Both the position numbers and the translations under genes were made by a program. A DNA stretch of 46,469 bases from JANNHP01 sp031404455 (lineage in GTDB: Bacteria; Planctomycetota; JAJSAM01; JAJVHW01). The stretch is from NCBI GenBank assembly GCA_031404455.1, contig JANNHP010000242.1, forward strand, positions 1-46,469, written 5' to 3'. Of this stretch, positions 23,862 through 31,598 are shown piece by piece (the stretch's first letter is position 1; each line of letters opens with the position of its first letter). The notes beneath the pieces were generated by a model, which saw only the letters and a list, made by a program, of their open reading frames with translations, ran no database searches and was not told the origin of the DNA.

Positions 23862-26800
23862 ATGCCCACCGATGACGACCTCCTCTTCGCCGAACACGTC
23901 GTCAAGGCCGGATTCCTGACCCGCGAGGAGGTGGACGAGACCCTGACCGTGCAGAAGCGCATGGAGGAGATGGGCGTCGTCGACTCGCTGCGCAACGTCC
24001 TCGTCAAGCGCGGCATGCTGCGCGAAGGCGACGCGGCGATCGTCGCGCGCAACGCCGGGCTGCGCTCGGGCGGCGAGCCGATCCCCGGCTACACGCTGGA
24101 AGCGAGGATCGGCAGCGGCGCGATGGGCTCGGTCTACAAGGCGTGGCAGAAGGGCATGAAGCGCCACGTGGCGATCAAGATCCTGCGCCGCGACCTGACC
24201 GACGATCCGCGCCAGGTCGAGCGCCTGCAGCGCGAGGCGGCCCTCGTCGGCGGGCTCAGCCACCCGAACATCGTCCGCGGCCTCGACAGCGGCGAGACCG
24301 ACGGCCTCGTCTGGTTCGTGATGGAGCTCGTGGACGGCGAGACGCTCCGCGAGCGGATCGGACGGCTCGGACGGATCGAGTCCGAGGAGGCCGTGCGCAT
24401 CACGCGCCAGCTCGCCGAGGCGCTCGCGCACGCGTCGGAGCACGGCGTCGTCCACCGCGACGTGAAGCCCGGCAACATCCTCATCTCGAAGGACGGACCG
24501 CCGCGCCTCACGGACTACGGCCTCGCGAAGGGCGAGAGCGACGACGCGCTGACCCAGCTCGACGCCACGCTCGGCACGCCGCAGTACATCGCGCCCGAGC
24601 AGGCGCGCAACCCGCGCGACGCCGACATCCGCTCCGACATCTACTCCCTCGGCGCCACGCTCTACGCCATGCTCACCGGCCACCCGCCGTTCGCGGGCGA
24701 GACGATGGCCGCCACGCTGACGAAGGTGCTCTACGAGCGCCCGAAGCCGCTCGACGAAGAAGCGCCGGGCACGCCGCCCGCCGTCGGCTACGTGGTCGAG
24801 CGGATGATGGCGAAGGACCGCCGCCACCGCTACCAGACGCCGGCGGAACTGCTGCACGACCTGCGCGCACTCGAGGAGGGGCGGCTCGTCGTCCCCTCCG
24901 GGTTCAAGGGCGACATCGGCGAATTCGTCGAGACGCGACGCCACCGGCGGCTGTGGTTCGTCGGCGCGGGACTCGTCGCAGCGGCCGTGGCACTCGCGGC
25001 GGGCGTCTACTTCTGGGAGAACCGCAACGCCGAGCAGCGCCGGCGCGACGAAGCGAGCCACGAGCTCGAGAGCCTGAGGCGTCTCGCGGGTCCGTCCGAC
25101 GGGTGGAACGGCGAGACGGTGCAGAAGATGCTCGCGGGCTTCGAGCGCATCGGGAACGTGTACGCCGGCACTCCCGCGGCGACGGAGGCCCTCGCCGACG
25201 TCGGCCGCTGGGCGACCGAGGCCGCCGAGGTGCAGCGATCGAAGGAGCTCGCGCTGCGCGCCGGAGAGACGCCCGCGGAGTGGCCCGTCCTCCTCGCCGA
25301 GATCGAACGCCGTCTCGCCGAGGTCCGCGGGATCGAGAACGCCACCGTCGCTCGCGGCCGCCTGGTGGCCCTCGTCGCCGACGTGCGCCAGCGGCGCGAC
25401 CGTCGCGCAGCGCTCGAGTCCGAGGGCGCGGCCGAGGCCGCCGCAGCAGAGCCGGCGCTCGACCAGGCGGCGCGCCGGTTCGAGGCGCTCGCCGCGACGC
25501 TCCGCACCCGCTACTTCGGGGAGGAGAAGTCGCCGCTCGTCGATTCCGCGGAGTCGGCGGCCGAGAAGTTCCGCCGCGCCGCGGCGTCCCTCGAACTCGT
25601 CTTCGGCGGATACGAACGCCGCGCCGCGACCGAGAGCCAGCGTCCCGACGGAGACCTCCGCGCCCTCGAAGCCGAGCTCGACCGCGCCGCCGCTGGTGCG
25701 CGGACCGACGTGGCGCTAGCCGATCTCCTCGCGTCGCTCCCGCCCGCGGGGACGCGCACGGGGGCCGTCGAATCGCGGCGGGAACTGCTGCGCGCGCGGC
25801 TCGCCGCGTCGTCGGTCGCCGCGTGGGAGAGGGTCCGCCGGAGCGCCGAGGACCGCAGGTCCCGGCGGGAGTTCGACGCCGCGGTCACCGAGCTCTCGGA
25901 GTTCGCCGCGCGGGCCCTCGACCGCGAGCGCGACCGCGCGGAGGCGATGTCCGAGGAGATCTCGCGCGCGAGCGAGGGCATGGAGTCCACCGTCAGGGTC
26001 GCCGCGGAGGAGACCGCGGCGCGGTACTTCGAGGCGCTCGGCCGCCGCGACTACGCGCGGGCGCGGGAGACCCTCGAGGAGCTCGCGCCCGTCGCCGCGT
26101 CGGCGCGCACGCCCGCGAACCCGGGCGCCGAGTTCGTGGTGAGCGGGCGCCGCCTTCTCGACCTCGTCGAGCGGCACCTCGCGGCTCCGCTCCGGTCGCG
26201 GCTGACGCGCGGCGACGCGCTCGAGCGCGGACTCGCGCTCCGCTCGGGCGGCCAGGGCTACGTCCGGTACCAGGGCGTGCGCGACGTCCGCATCGTCGGC
26301 CGCGACCTCACGTTCTCCTACGAGGGCGGGCAGACGCGCACGTGCTCGATCGACGACATCCTGCTCGACGACGTCATCCACTACGCCGCTCTCGCGCCCG
26401 CCGACGCGGAACGCGCGCTCGTCCTCGCCGCGGTCCGCCTCGCCGAGTACGCGCCGCCGACCGACCCGGCCGACGGCGTGAAGCCGCTCGCCGACATCGG
26501 CCCGCTGCTCGACGCGGCGCGCGCCGTCCCGGACCTGCAGCCGATGTCCGCGCGGCTCTCGAAACTCCGCGAGGACCTCGTCGCCGCGGCGCGCAACCAG
26601 ATCCAGGAGGTGGAGCGGCTCGCCGAGATGATCCACCGGGCCGCCGCGTCGTCGCTCGACCAGGGGCGTTACGACGAGGCGATCGAACAACTCCAGCGCC
26701 TGCTCGACGTGAAGATCTACTACCGCAGCGCCTACGTGATGCGGTGCCGCGACGAGATCTCGAGGCAGCGCGACACCGCGACGCTCGGGCGGCAGCAGGC

Positions 26801-27569
26801 GAACTACGCCGCGCGCTTCCCGGGCGCCTCGTTCGCGAAGTCGGCCGACGGCTCGGGCGAGGTCTTCTTCGACTTCGAGAGCGCTGCGCTCCACACGCCC
26901 GATGGCCGCAAGGTGCTCGGACTCGTCGCGGACCGCACCGAGATCGCGTCGCGGCCGGCCGTCGTCGCGAACCGTCCGGAGCTCCTGCGTCCCACGGCGC
27001 AGGGGGGCGTCCCGCTCGTCCTCGAGCACGTGCTCGCGTGGAGTCCGCACGACGGGACGTCCGGTCCGCGCGAGTTCCCGGTGGCTGTCGCGTGCCCGTT
27101 CTCGATGAAGTCGCGGATCGCCGTCTCGTTCCTCTACCGCAGCGACGCGCCGAACTTCCTCGCCGTCTCGATCGGCGGCGTCACGGCGGGCGTGCTCTCC
27201 ATGCCGGAGGACCGCTACGGAGGACGCGGGGTCCACATCTGGAGCGCGAGCTCGCTCGACCGCCCCGACCGCGAATTCGACGAGAGGTACCGCAACTCCT
27301 ACCTCGCGAAGCACCCCGAGGCGCTCAGGAAGGAGGGTGCGACCCGCTTCTTCTGCTTCGAGCCGGGGCGGACGTATCGCGTGGAGTTCGTGAAGGACGA
27401 GCGCAAGGCGTCGTTCTGGGTGGATGGACAGTTGCGTCTCGAGAGCGACTGGCGTCCTACGTCCGGACCGCTCGAAGGAAAGGTCGTCCTCGCGTCGTTC
27501 GGTGCGGGCGAGGTGGACGATCTGCGCATCACCGGCATACTGGACCCCGAATGGCTCCGAGGACGATGA
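23862..27569 (+). CDS. Receptor-type Ser/Thr protein kinase with large extracytoplasmic domain
   Basis: The 1235-residue protein has an N-terminal helical domain (1-70, MSHEN-like pattern A-G-F-L-T-R-E-E-V). A Hanks-type kinase (about 76-335) follows, with glycine loop GSGAMGSVY (83-91), Lys106 in V-A-I-K, H-R-D (198-200), D-Y-G in place of D-F-G (218-220) and A-P-E (244-246). One membrane helix lies at 363-384. A long, Ala/Arg/Glu-rich helical outer region with coiled-coil character follows. The last 200 residues look like a concanavalin/DUF1080-type beta-sandwich (Y-R-V-E-F-V-K-D-E-R, F-W-V-D-G-Q-L). All catalytic residues are present, so it should be active. It overlaps an FHA gene, a likely phospho-Thr reader of its targets. 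Confidence 0.93.
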   Translation: MPTDDDLLFAEHVVKAGFLTREEVDETLTVQKRMEEMGVVDSLRNVLVKRGMLREGDAAIVARNAGLRSGGEPIPGYTLEARIGSGAMGSVYKAWQKGMKRHVAIKILRRDLTDDPRQVERLQREAALVGGLSHPNIVRGLDSGETDGLVWFVMELVDGETLRERIGRLGRIESEEAVRITRQLAEALAHASEHGVVHRDVKPGNILISKDGPPRLTDYGLAKGESDDALTQLDATLGTPQYIAPEQARNPRDADIRSDIYSLGATLYAMLTGHPPFAGETMAATLTKVLYERPKPLDEEAPGTPPAVGYVVERMMAKDRRHRYQTPAELLHDLRALEEGRLVVPSGFKGDIGEFVETRRHRRLWFVGAGLVAAAVALAAGVYFWENRNAEQRRRDEASHELESLRRLAGPSDGWNGETVQKMLAGFERIGNVYAGTPAATEALADVGRWATEAAEVQRSKELALRAGETPAEWPVLLAEIERRLAEVRGIENATVARGRLVALVADVRQRRDRRAALESEGAAEAAAAEPALDQAARRFEALAATLRTRYFGEEKSPLVDSAESAAEKFRRAAASLELVFGGYERRAATESQRPDGDLRALEAELDRAAAGARTDVALADLLASLPPAGTRTGAVESRRELLRARLAASSVAAWERVRRSAEDRRSRREFDAAVTELSEFAARALDRERDRAEAMSEEISRASEGMESTVRVAAEETAARYFEALGRRDYARARETLEELAPVAASARTPANPGAEFVVSGRRLLDLVERHLAAPLRSRLTRGDALERGLALRSGGQGYVRYQGVRDVRIVGRDLTFSYEGGQTRTCSIDDILLDDVIHYAALAPADAERALVLAAVRLAEYAPPTDPADGVKPLADIGPLLDAARAVPDLQPMSARLSKLREDLVAAARNQIQEVERLAEMIHRAAASSLDQGRYDEAIEQLQRLLDVKIYYRSAYVMRCRDEISRQRDTATLGRQQANYAARFPGASFAKSADGSGEVFFDFESAALHTPDGRKVLGLVADRTEIASRPAVVANRPELLRPTAQGGVPLVLEHVLAWSPHDGTSGPREFPVAVACPFSMKSRIAVSFLYRSDAPNFLAVSIGGVTAGVLSMPEDRYGGRGVHIWSASSLDRPDREFDERYRNSYLAKHPEALRKEGATRFFCFEPGRTYRVEFVKDERKASFWVDGQLRLESDWRPTSGPLEGKVVLASFGAGEVDDLRITGILDPEWLRGR

Positions 27570-27976
27570 CCCCCGGCACGAAGACGTCGCACCGCCTCGC
27601 GGTGCGCGGACACGGCGGACTCCTCGCCGGCGTCTCGCGCACGATCGAGCCCGGCGAGACGCTCGTCATCGGGCGCAGCCGCAGTTGCGACCTCTCGCTC
27701 CGCGAGACGGGCGCCTTCAAGGCGCGAGCGGACGCGGCGGCGCTCCTCGACTCGAAGGAGTTCAACCGGGTCTCGCGCATCCACTGCGAGCTCGTCTACC
27801 TCGCCGACGGACAGGTCGAGATCCGCGACCTCTCGCGCAACGGCACGCTGGTCGACGGCGTCCGCGTCGGCCGCACGCACCTCTTCCGTCTCGAAGGCGG
27901 CCGCGCCACGGTCGAACTCATCGACGGCACGTGGGGCAAGCTGATGCTGTCGGAGACGGACGGCACGGAAGAGTAG
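27566..27976 (+). CDS. FHA-domain protein coupled to the kinase
   Basis: The 136-residue protein is essentially one forkhead-associated domain. It has the phospho-threonine pocket residues G-R-S-R-S-C-D (strand 3-4 loop), S-R-I-H-C (S-x-x-H) and R-D-L-S-R-N-G-T-L-V-D-G (the conserved N-G-T). FHA domains bind phospho-Thr peptides. ATG at 27566 overlaps the kinase stop (ATGA); an in-frame ATG at 27551 would add five residues. A central insert of about 15 residues (F-K-A-R-A-D-A-A-A-L-L) lies before the S-x-x-H motif. It probably reads phosphorylation by the adjacent kinase. Confidence 0.93.
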   Translation: MTPGTKTSHRLAVRGHGGLLAGVSRTIEPGETLVIGRSRSCDLSLRETGAFKARADAAALLDSKEFNRVSRIHCELVYLADGQVEIRDLSRNGTLVDGVRVGRTHLFRLEGGRATVELIDGTWGKLMLSETDGTEE

Positions 27977-28054
27977 CGCGCCCCGCGCCGATCGTTCGCC
28001 GCGCGATCCGCCGGTCCGGCCCTATACTCCGCCGACCCCCCAGTCGCGACCTGC

Positions 28055-28498
28055 GTGGACGACGTGGTTCCCGCCGGTGAACTCCCTCCGCACGGCCGCC
28101 GCGTCGCGGTCCGCATCGAGACGCCCCGCGGCAGCTTCGTGAAGCGCGACTTCATCGACGGGCGCCTGCGCGTCGCCTTCGTCTCGCCCGTGCCGTGTCC
28201 CTTCGACTACGGCGAGGTCGTCGGCGAACCGGCCGCGGACGGCATGGGGCGCGACGCGGTGTGGCTCGGCCCGCGCAGGAAGGCGCTGGAGGTGGCCGAG
28301 GGCGTGGTCGCGGCGGTCGTGCGCTTCCGGGACGGCGGCGTCGAGGACGACAAGTGGATCGTGACGCCCGGCGGGAAGCTCACGGAGCGCGACGCCGCGC
28401 GCGTTTCGCGCTTCTTCCGGCTCTACGCCGCGGCGAAACGCGTGACGGGCAGGTCGTCGCGGTTCGGCGGGATCGACACAGGCGAGGCGGGCGCGTGA
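28055..28498 (+). CDS. Inorganic pyrophosphatase-like protein, degenerate active site
   Basis: The 147-residue product resembles soluble family I pyrophosphatase but is shorter (usual about 175). Recognisable segments are I-E-T-P-R-G-S-F-V-K, P-F-D-Y-G-E-V (the Y-G turn), A-D-G-M-G-R-D (usual D-G-D-P-V-D), R-D-G-G-V-E-D-D-K (usual D-E-x-x-x-D-x-K) and F-F-R-L-Y near the C-terminus. One metal-site Asp of D-G-D is Met, and the usual V-D-R Arg is Phe, so loss or change of activity is inferred. It starts at GTG 28055 and overlaps murJ (GTGA). Confidence 0.72.
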   Translation: MDDVVPAGELPPHGRRVAVRIETPRGSFVKRDFIDGRLRVAFVSPVPCPFDYGEVVGEPAADGMGRDAVWLGPRRKALEVAEGVVAAVVRFRDGGVEDDKWIVTPGGKLTERDAARVSRFFRLYAAAKRVTGRSSRFGGIDTGEAGA

Positions 28499-30138
28499 GC
28501 GCGGGGCCCGCCCCGGCGGACGATCGCGCGTCGGCGATGGCGTCGCGCGTCGGCGTGGCGGCACTCGTCTGGAGCGGGGCGATCCTCCTCTCGCGCGTCG
28601 TCGGACTCGTGCGCGACGCCGTGCTCGGCCGCACGCTCGGCGTCTCGGCCGACGGCGACGTCTACTTCACGGCGTTCGTCATCCCCGACTTCGTCAACTA
28701 CCTGCTCGCCGGCGGACTCCTCTCGCTCACGTTCATCCCGATCTTCAGCCGCCACCTCCACGCGGGCCGCGAGGAAGAGGGCTGGGACTCGTTCAGCGAC
28801 ATCGCGAACTTCCTGCTGCTGATCGCTCTGCCGATCACGGCGATCGTTGCGTTCGCGACGCCGTGGATTGCGCCGCTCGTCGCCGGCGGCTTCGACGAGG
28901 CGCAGGTCGCGCTGCTGGTCCGCCTGACGCGGATCATCCTCCCCGCGCAGGTGTTCCTCATGCTCGGCGCGATGCTCTCAGGAACGCTCCAGGCGCGAGA
29001 TCGTCACGCCGTCGCCGCGTTGGCGCCGAGCACGTACACGGTGGGGATCATCGTCGTCGGTCTGGCACTCTACCCGTCGCTCGGCGCCGAGGCGTTCGCG
29101 TGGGGCGTGCTCGCCGGCGCGGCGCTCGGTGCCTTCGCGATCCCGCTCGTCGCGTGCCTCCACGGCGGCATGCGGTGGCGCCTGCGCGTGAACGTGAGCA
29201 ATCCCGATCTGCGCGCGTACCTGCTGCTCGCGCTTCCGGTCATGCTCGGTCAGTCGATCGTCGCGCTCGACTCCCTGCTCTGGAAGTGGCAGGGCAGCTT
29301 CCTCGAGGACGGCGCCGTCTCGCGTCTGCAGTACGCGAAGACGCTGCTCAACGTGCCCGCGGGGATCTTCGGGATGGCGGCGGGCGCCGCGGCGTATCCG
29401 ACGCTCGTCCGACTCCACCACGAGCGGCGGCCCGTCGAGGCCTACGCGCTCCTGACGCAGGCCGCGCGGAATACGGTGCTGCTCGCGTTCCTCTCGCAGG
29501 CGCTCCTCAGCGTCGCCGGAGAGGACGCCGTCCGACTCGTCTGGGGATTCTCGAACCGCCGCTTCTCTCCCGAGGACGTCGAGGCGATCGCCGAGTGCCT
29601 CTCGTACTTCGCTCTCGCACTCGCGGCGTGGTCGCTCCACCCGCTGCTCGCCCGCGGCTTCTACGCCCGCGGGAACACGTGGATGCCGACCGTGCTCGGC
29701 ACCGCGGTCACCGTGCTCGTCGTCCCGCTCTACGTCGGGATGCGCCACGTCGCGGGGACATCGGGCCTCGCGATCGCGAGCTCGATCGCTCTCGTCGCCT
29801 ACGTCGTGCCGCTCCACGTGGCGCTGCGCCGGACGGTGAGGCGCGAGGTCGGCCCGGACGCGGAACTGCCGGCGTGGGGCGGGTTCGTCGCACGAGGCGT
29901 GGCCGTTCTCGCGGGGACGTTCGTGGTGCTCTTCGCGCTCCGCGCGGGACTCGTCCTCGTCATCCCGGGCGACGGCCCGGCCGCCTGCCTCGTGCGGATC
30001 GTCGTCGTCGCCGCCGCGGCCCTGCCCGTCGCGCTCGTCACCGCGCGCATGCTCGGGATGGAGGAGGCGCACGGCCTCGCAGCGCGGGTCGCCGGGCTCG
30101 CGAGGCGCATTGCGTCGAAGCTGCGTCCCCCGGCCTGA
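28495..30138 (+). CDS. murJ: Lipid II flippase MurJ
   Basis: Integral membrane protein of the MOP superfamily that moves lipid II from the inner to the outer face of the cytoplasmic membrane during peptidoglycan synthesis. The 547-residue product has about 14 hydrophobic helices. MurJ signatures include S-R-V-V-G-L-V-R-D-A-V-L-G near the N-terminus, the A-F-V-I-P-D-F-V-N segment, and A-R-G-F-Y-A-R-G-N-T in the C-terminal half. The GTG at 28495 overlaps the stop of the pyrophosphatase-like gene. An ATG 12 codons downstream (A-S-R-V-G-V) is an alternative start. Confidence 0.92.
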   Translation: MSAGPAPADDRASAMASRVGVAALVWSGAILLSRVVGLVRDAVLGRTLGVSADGDVYFTAFVIPDFVNYLLAGGLLSLTFIPIFSRHLHAGREEEGWDSFSDIANFLLLIALPITAIVAFATPWIAPLVAGGFDEAQVALLVRLTRIILPAQVFLMLGAMLSGTLQARDRHAVAALAPSTYTVGIIVVGLALYPSLGAEAFAWGVLAGAALGAFAIPLVACLHGGMRWRLRVNVSNPDLRAYLLLALPVMLGQSIVALDSLLWKWQGSFLEDGAVSRLQYAKTLLNVPAGIFGMAAGAAAYPTLVRLHHERRPVEAYALLTQAARNTVLLAFLSQALLSVAGEDAVRLVWGFSNRRFSPEDVEAIAECLSYFALALAAWSLHPLLARGFYARGNTWMPTVLGTAVTVLVVPLYVGMRHVAGTSGLAIASSIALVAYVVPLHVALRRTVRREVGPDAELPAWGGFVARGVAVLAGTFVVLFALRAGLVLVIPGDGPAACLVRIVVVAAAALPVALVTARMLGMEEAHGLAARVAGLARRIASKLRPPA

Positions 30139-30191
30139 CCGGAGATGTTTCGTATCGTGGCGGGACGCCTTCCGTAGCCTCGCCGGAATAC

Positions 30192-30809
30192 ATGCAGCGC
30201 AGGGAGGGTTCACCCGAAGAGACGCAGTCCGGACCGGCCGGGGTGCGCGCTGCCCTCACCCCGGACGAATTCGAGACGATGACCGCCGAACTGGCCCAGC
30301 CCCTCATGTCCGCCGCGCTGCGTCTCACGCGGCGTCCCGCGGACGCCGAGGACCTCGTGCAGGACACCCTCTTCCGCGCCTACCGCAGCCTCGGCACGTT
30401 CCAGAAGGGCACGCACTTCAAGGCGTGGCTCTTCCGCATCCTGCGCAACGCGTTCATCAACCGCGGCAAGCGCGAGGCAGCGGCGCCCGCGGCGATGGAT
30501 TTCACCGAGATCGAGACCGAGGGCAAGGCGCCGGTCGTCCCCGATCTCACGGAACTCCGCGACCTCGCGGCCCTTTCCGACGAGCACTTCGACGAGCGCG
30601 TGATGCACGCGGTCGAGAACCTGCCCGAGACGTTCCGCGTGCCGATGGTGCTCTTCTCGCTCGGCGACCTTTCGTACCAGGAGATCGCCGACACGCTCGG
30701 CATCCCGATCGGGACGGTGATGTCGCGCCTCCATCGCGCCCGCGCGCAGATGAAGAAGGAGCTCGCGGACTACGCGCGCTCTCTGCGCATGCAGGTGGAG
30801 GACAAGTGA
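30192..30809 (+). CDS. ECF-type RNA polymerase sigma factor
   Basis: The 205-residue protein has sigma region 2 (about 25-95, with D-A-E-D-L-V-Q-D-T-L-F-R-A-Y and F-K-A-W-L-F-R-I-L-R-N) and region 4 (about 145-200, with L-S-Y-Q-E-I-A-D-T-L-G-I-P-I-G-T-V-M-S-R-L-H-R-A-R), joined by a linker without region 3. This is the extracytoplasmic-function layout. The stop overlaps the next ATG (TGATG), which encodes its likely anti-sigma factor. ATG at 30192 has a 53-base leader from murJ. Confidence 0.94.
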   Translation: MQRREGSPEETQSGPAGVRAALTPDEFETMTAELAQPLMSAALRLTRRPADAEDLVQDTLFRAYRSLGTFQKGTHFKAWLFRILRNAFINRGKREAAAPAAMDFTEIETEGKAPVVPDLTELRDLAALSDEHFDERVMHAVENLPETFRVPMVLFSLGDLSYQEIADTLGIPIGTVMSRLHRARAQMKKELADYARSLRMQVEDK

Positions 30810-31558
30810 TGGACGCGCGGGACTTCGATCGCGACCTCCACGCATGGCTCGACGGCGAGCTCGCCCCCGACGCCGCGGCGCGCATGCAGGCGGCGGCCGA
30901 CGCGTCGCCCGAGTTTGCCGAGCGCGTCGAGCTCGCACGGCAGTTCGACCGGCGGATGAGGCGCGCGCTCGTCTCCGATCCCGCCGCCGCCGAAACCGTC
31001 CGCGCGATGCTCGCTCGCGCCCGTAGCCAGCCCGAGGGGCGCCTGCTGCGCCTGCCGCGCGGGGCGATGAAGATCGCCGCGGCGCTCCTCCTCGCCGTCA
31101 CCGCGGGCATGTGGTGGACGTGCATCCCGCCGTTCGAGTGCGCGTATCTCGAGGCGCTCGAGTCGGCCTCGCACGACGCCGCGGCCGTCCCCGGCGGTCC
31201 CGAACTCGCCACGAAGTTCGACCTCCCTGACGTCCTCGGCGACGCGCTTCCAGCGAAGCCCCCGGCCGCGACGACGCTCGACTTCTACGTGTGGCACCTC
31301 ACCGGCGTGCGCCTCGACTACGTGCGGCCCGACGGCTCCGCGTTCCACGTGACCGCGTGCGACTCGCAGAACATCCGGCCGTCCTTCCGGCGGGCCGTCG
31401 AGCGAGAGGGTCAGACGTGGTGGATCGCCGACGTCGCCGGCGGGCGCATCGTCGCGTTCGAGCACCCGCGGAGCGACATCGTCTTCGCCGTCACGGGAGC
31501 CAAGGGCGACGACTCCGTCTTCGCCGCCGCGAAGACGCTGCGGGCTTCGATCCACTAA
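30809..31558 (+). CDS. Membrane anti-sigma factor, zinc-free type
   Basis: The 249-residue product has an N-terminal anti-sigma-like helical domain (L-H-A-W-L-D-G-E-L-A-P, then A-E-R-V-E-L-A-R-Q-F-D) without the H-x3-C-x2-C zinc site. One membrane helix lies at about residues 87-105 (I-A-A-A-L-L-L-A-V-T), followed by a periplasmic domain with several Cys, Trp and Tyr residues. The stop-start overlap with the ECF sigma gene and the topology support a sigma-sequestering function. The signal it responds to is unknown. Confidence 0.82.
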   Translation: MDARDFDRDLHAWLDGELAPDAAARMQAAADASPEFAERVELARQFDRRMRRALVSDPAAAETVRAMLARARSQPEGRLLRLPRGAMKIAAALLLAVTAGMWWTCIPPFECAYLEALESASHDAAAVPGGPELATKFDLPDVLGDALPAKPPAATTLDFYVWHLTGVRLDYVRPDGSAFHVTACDSQNIRPSFRRAVEREGQTWWIADVAGGRIVAFEHPRSDIVFAVTGAKGDDSVFAAAKTLRASIH

Positions 31559-31598
31559 AACGGACCCGCCGGGGACTCCCACTCGTCACAATCCCCGA

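Noticed and set aside
30139..30191. Autoregulated ECF promoter in front of the sigma gene
   Set aside because: A few ECF-like bases occur, but no convincing -35/-10 pair can be set without knowing the regulon consensus.
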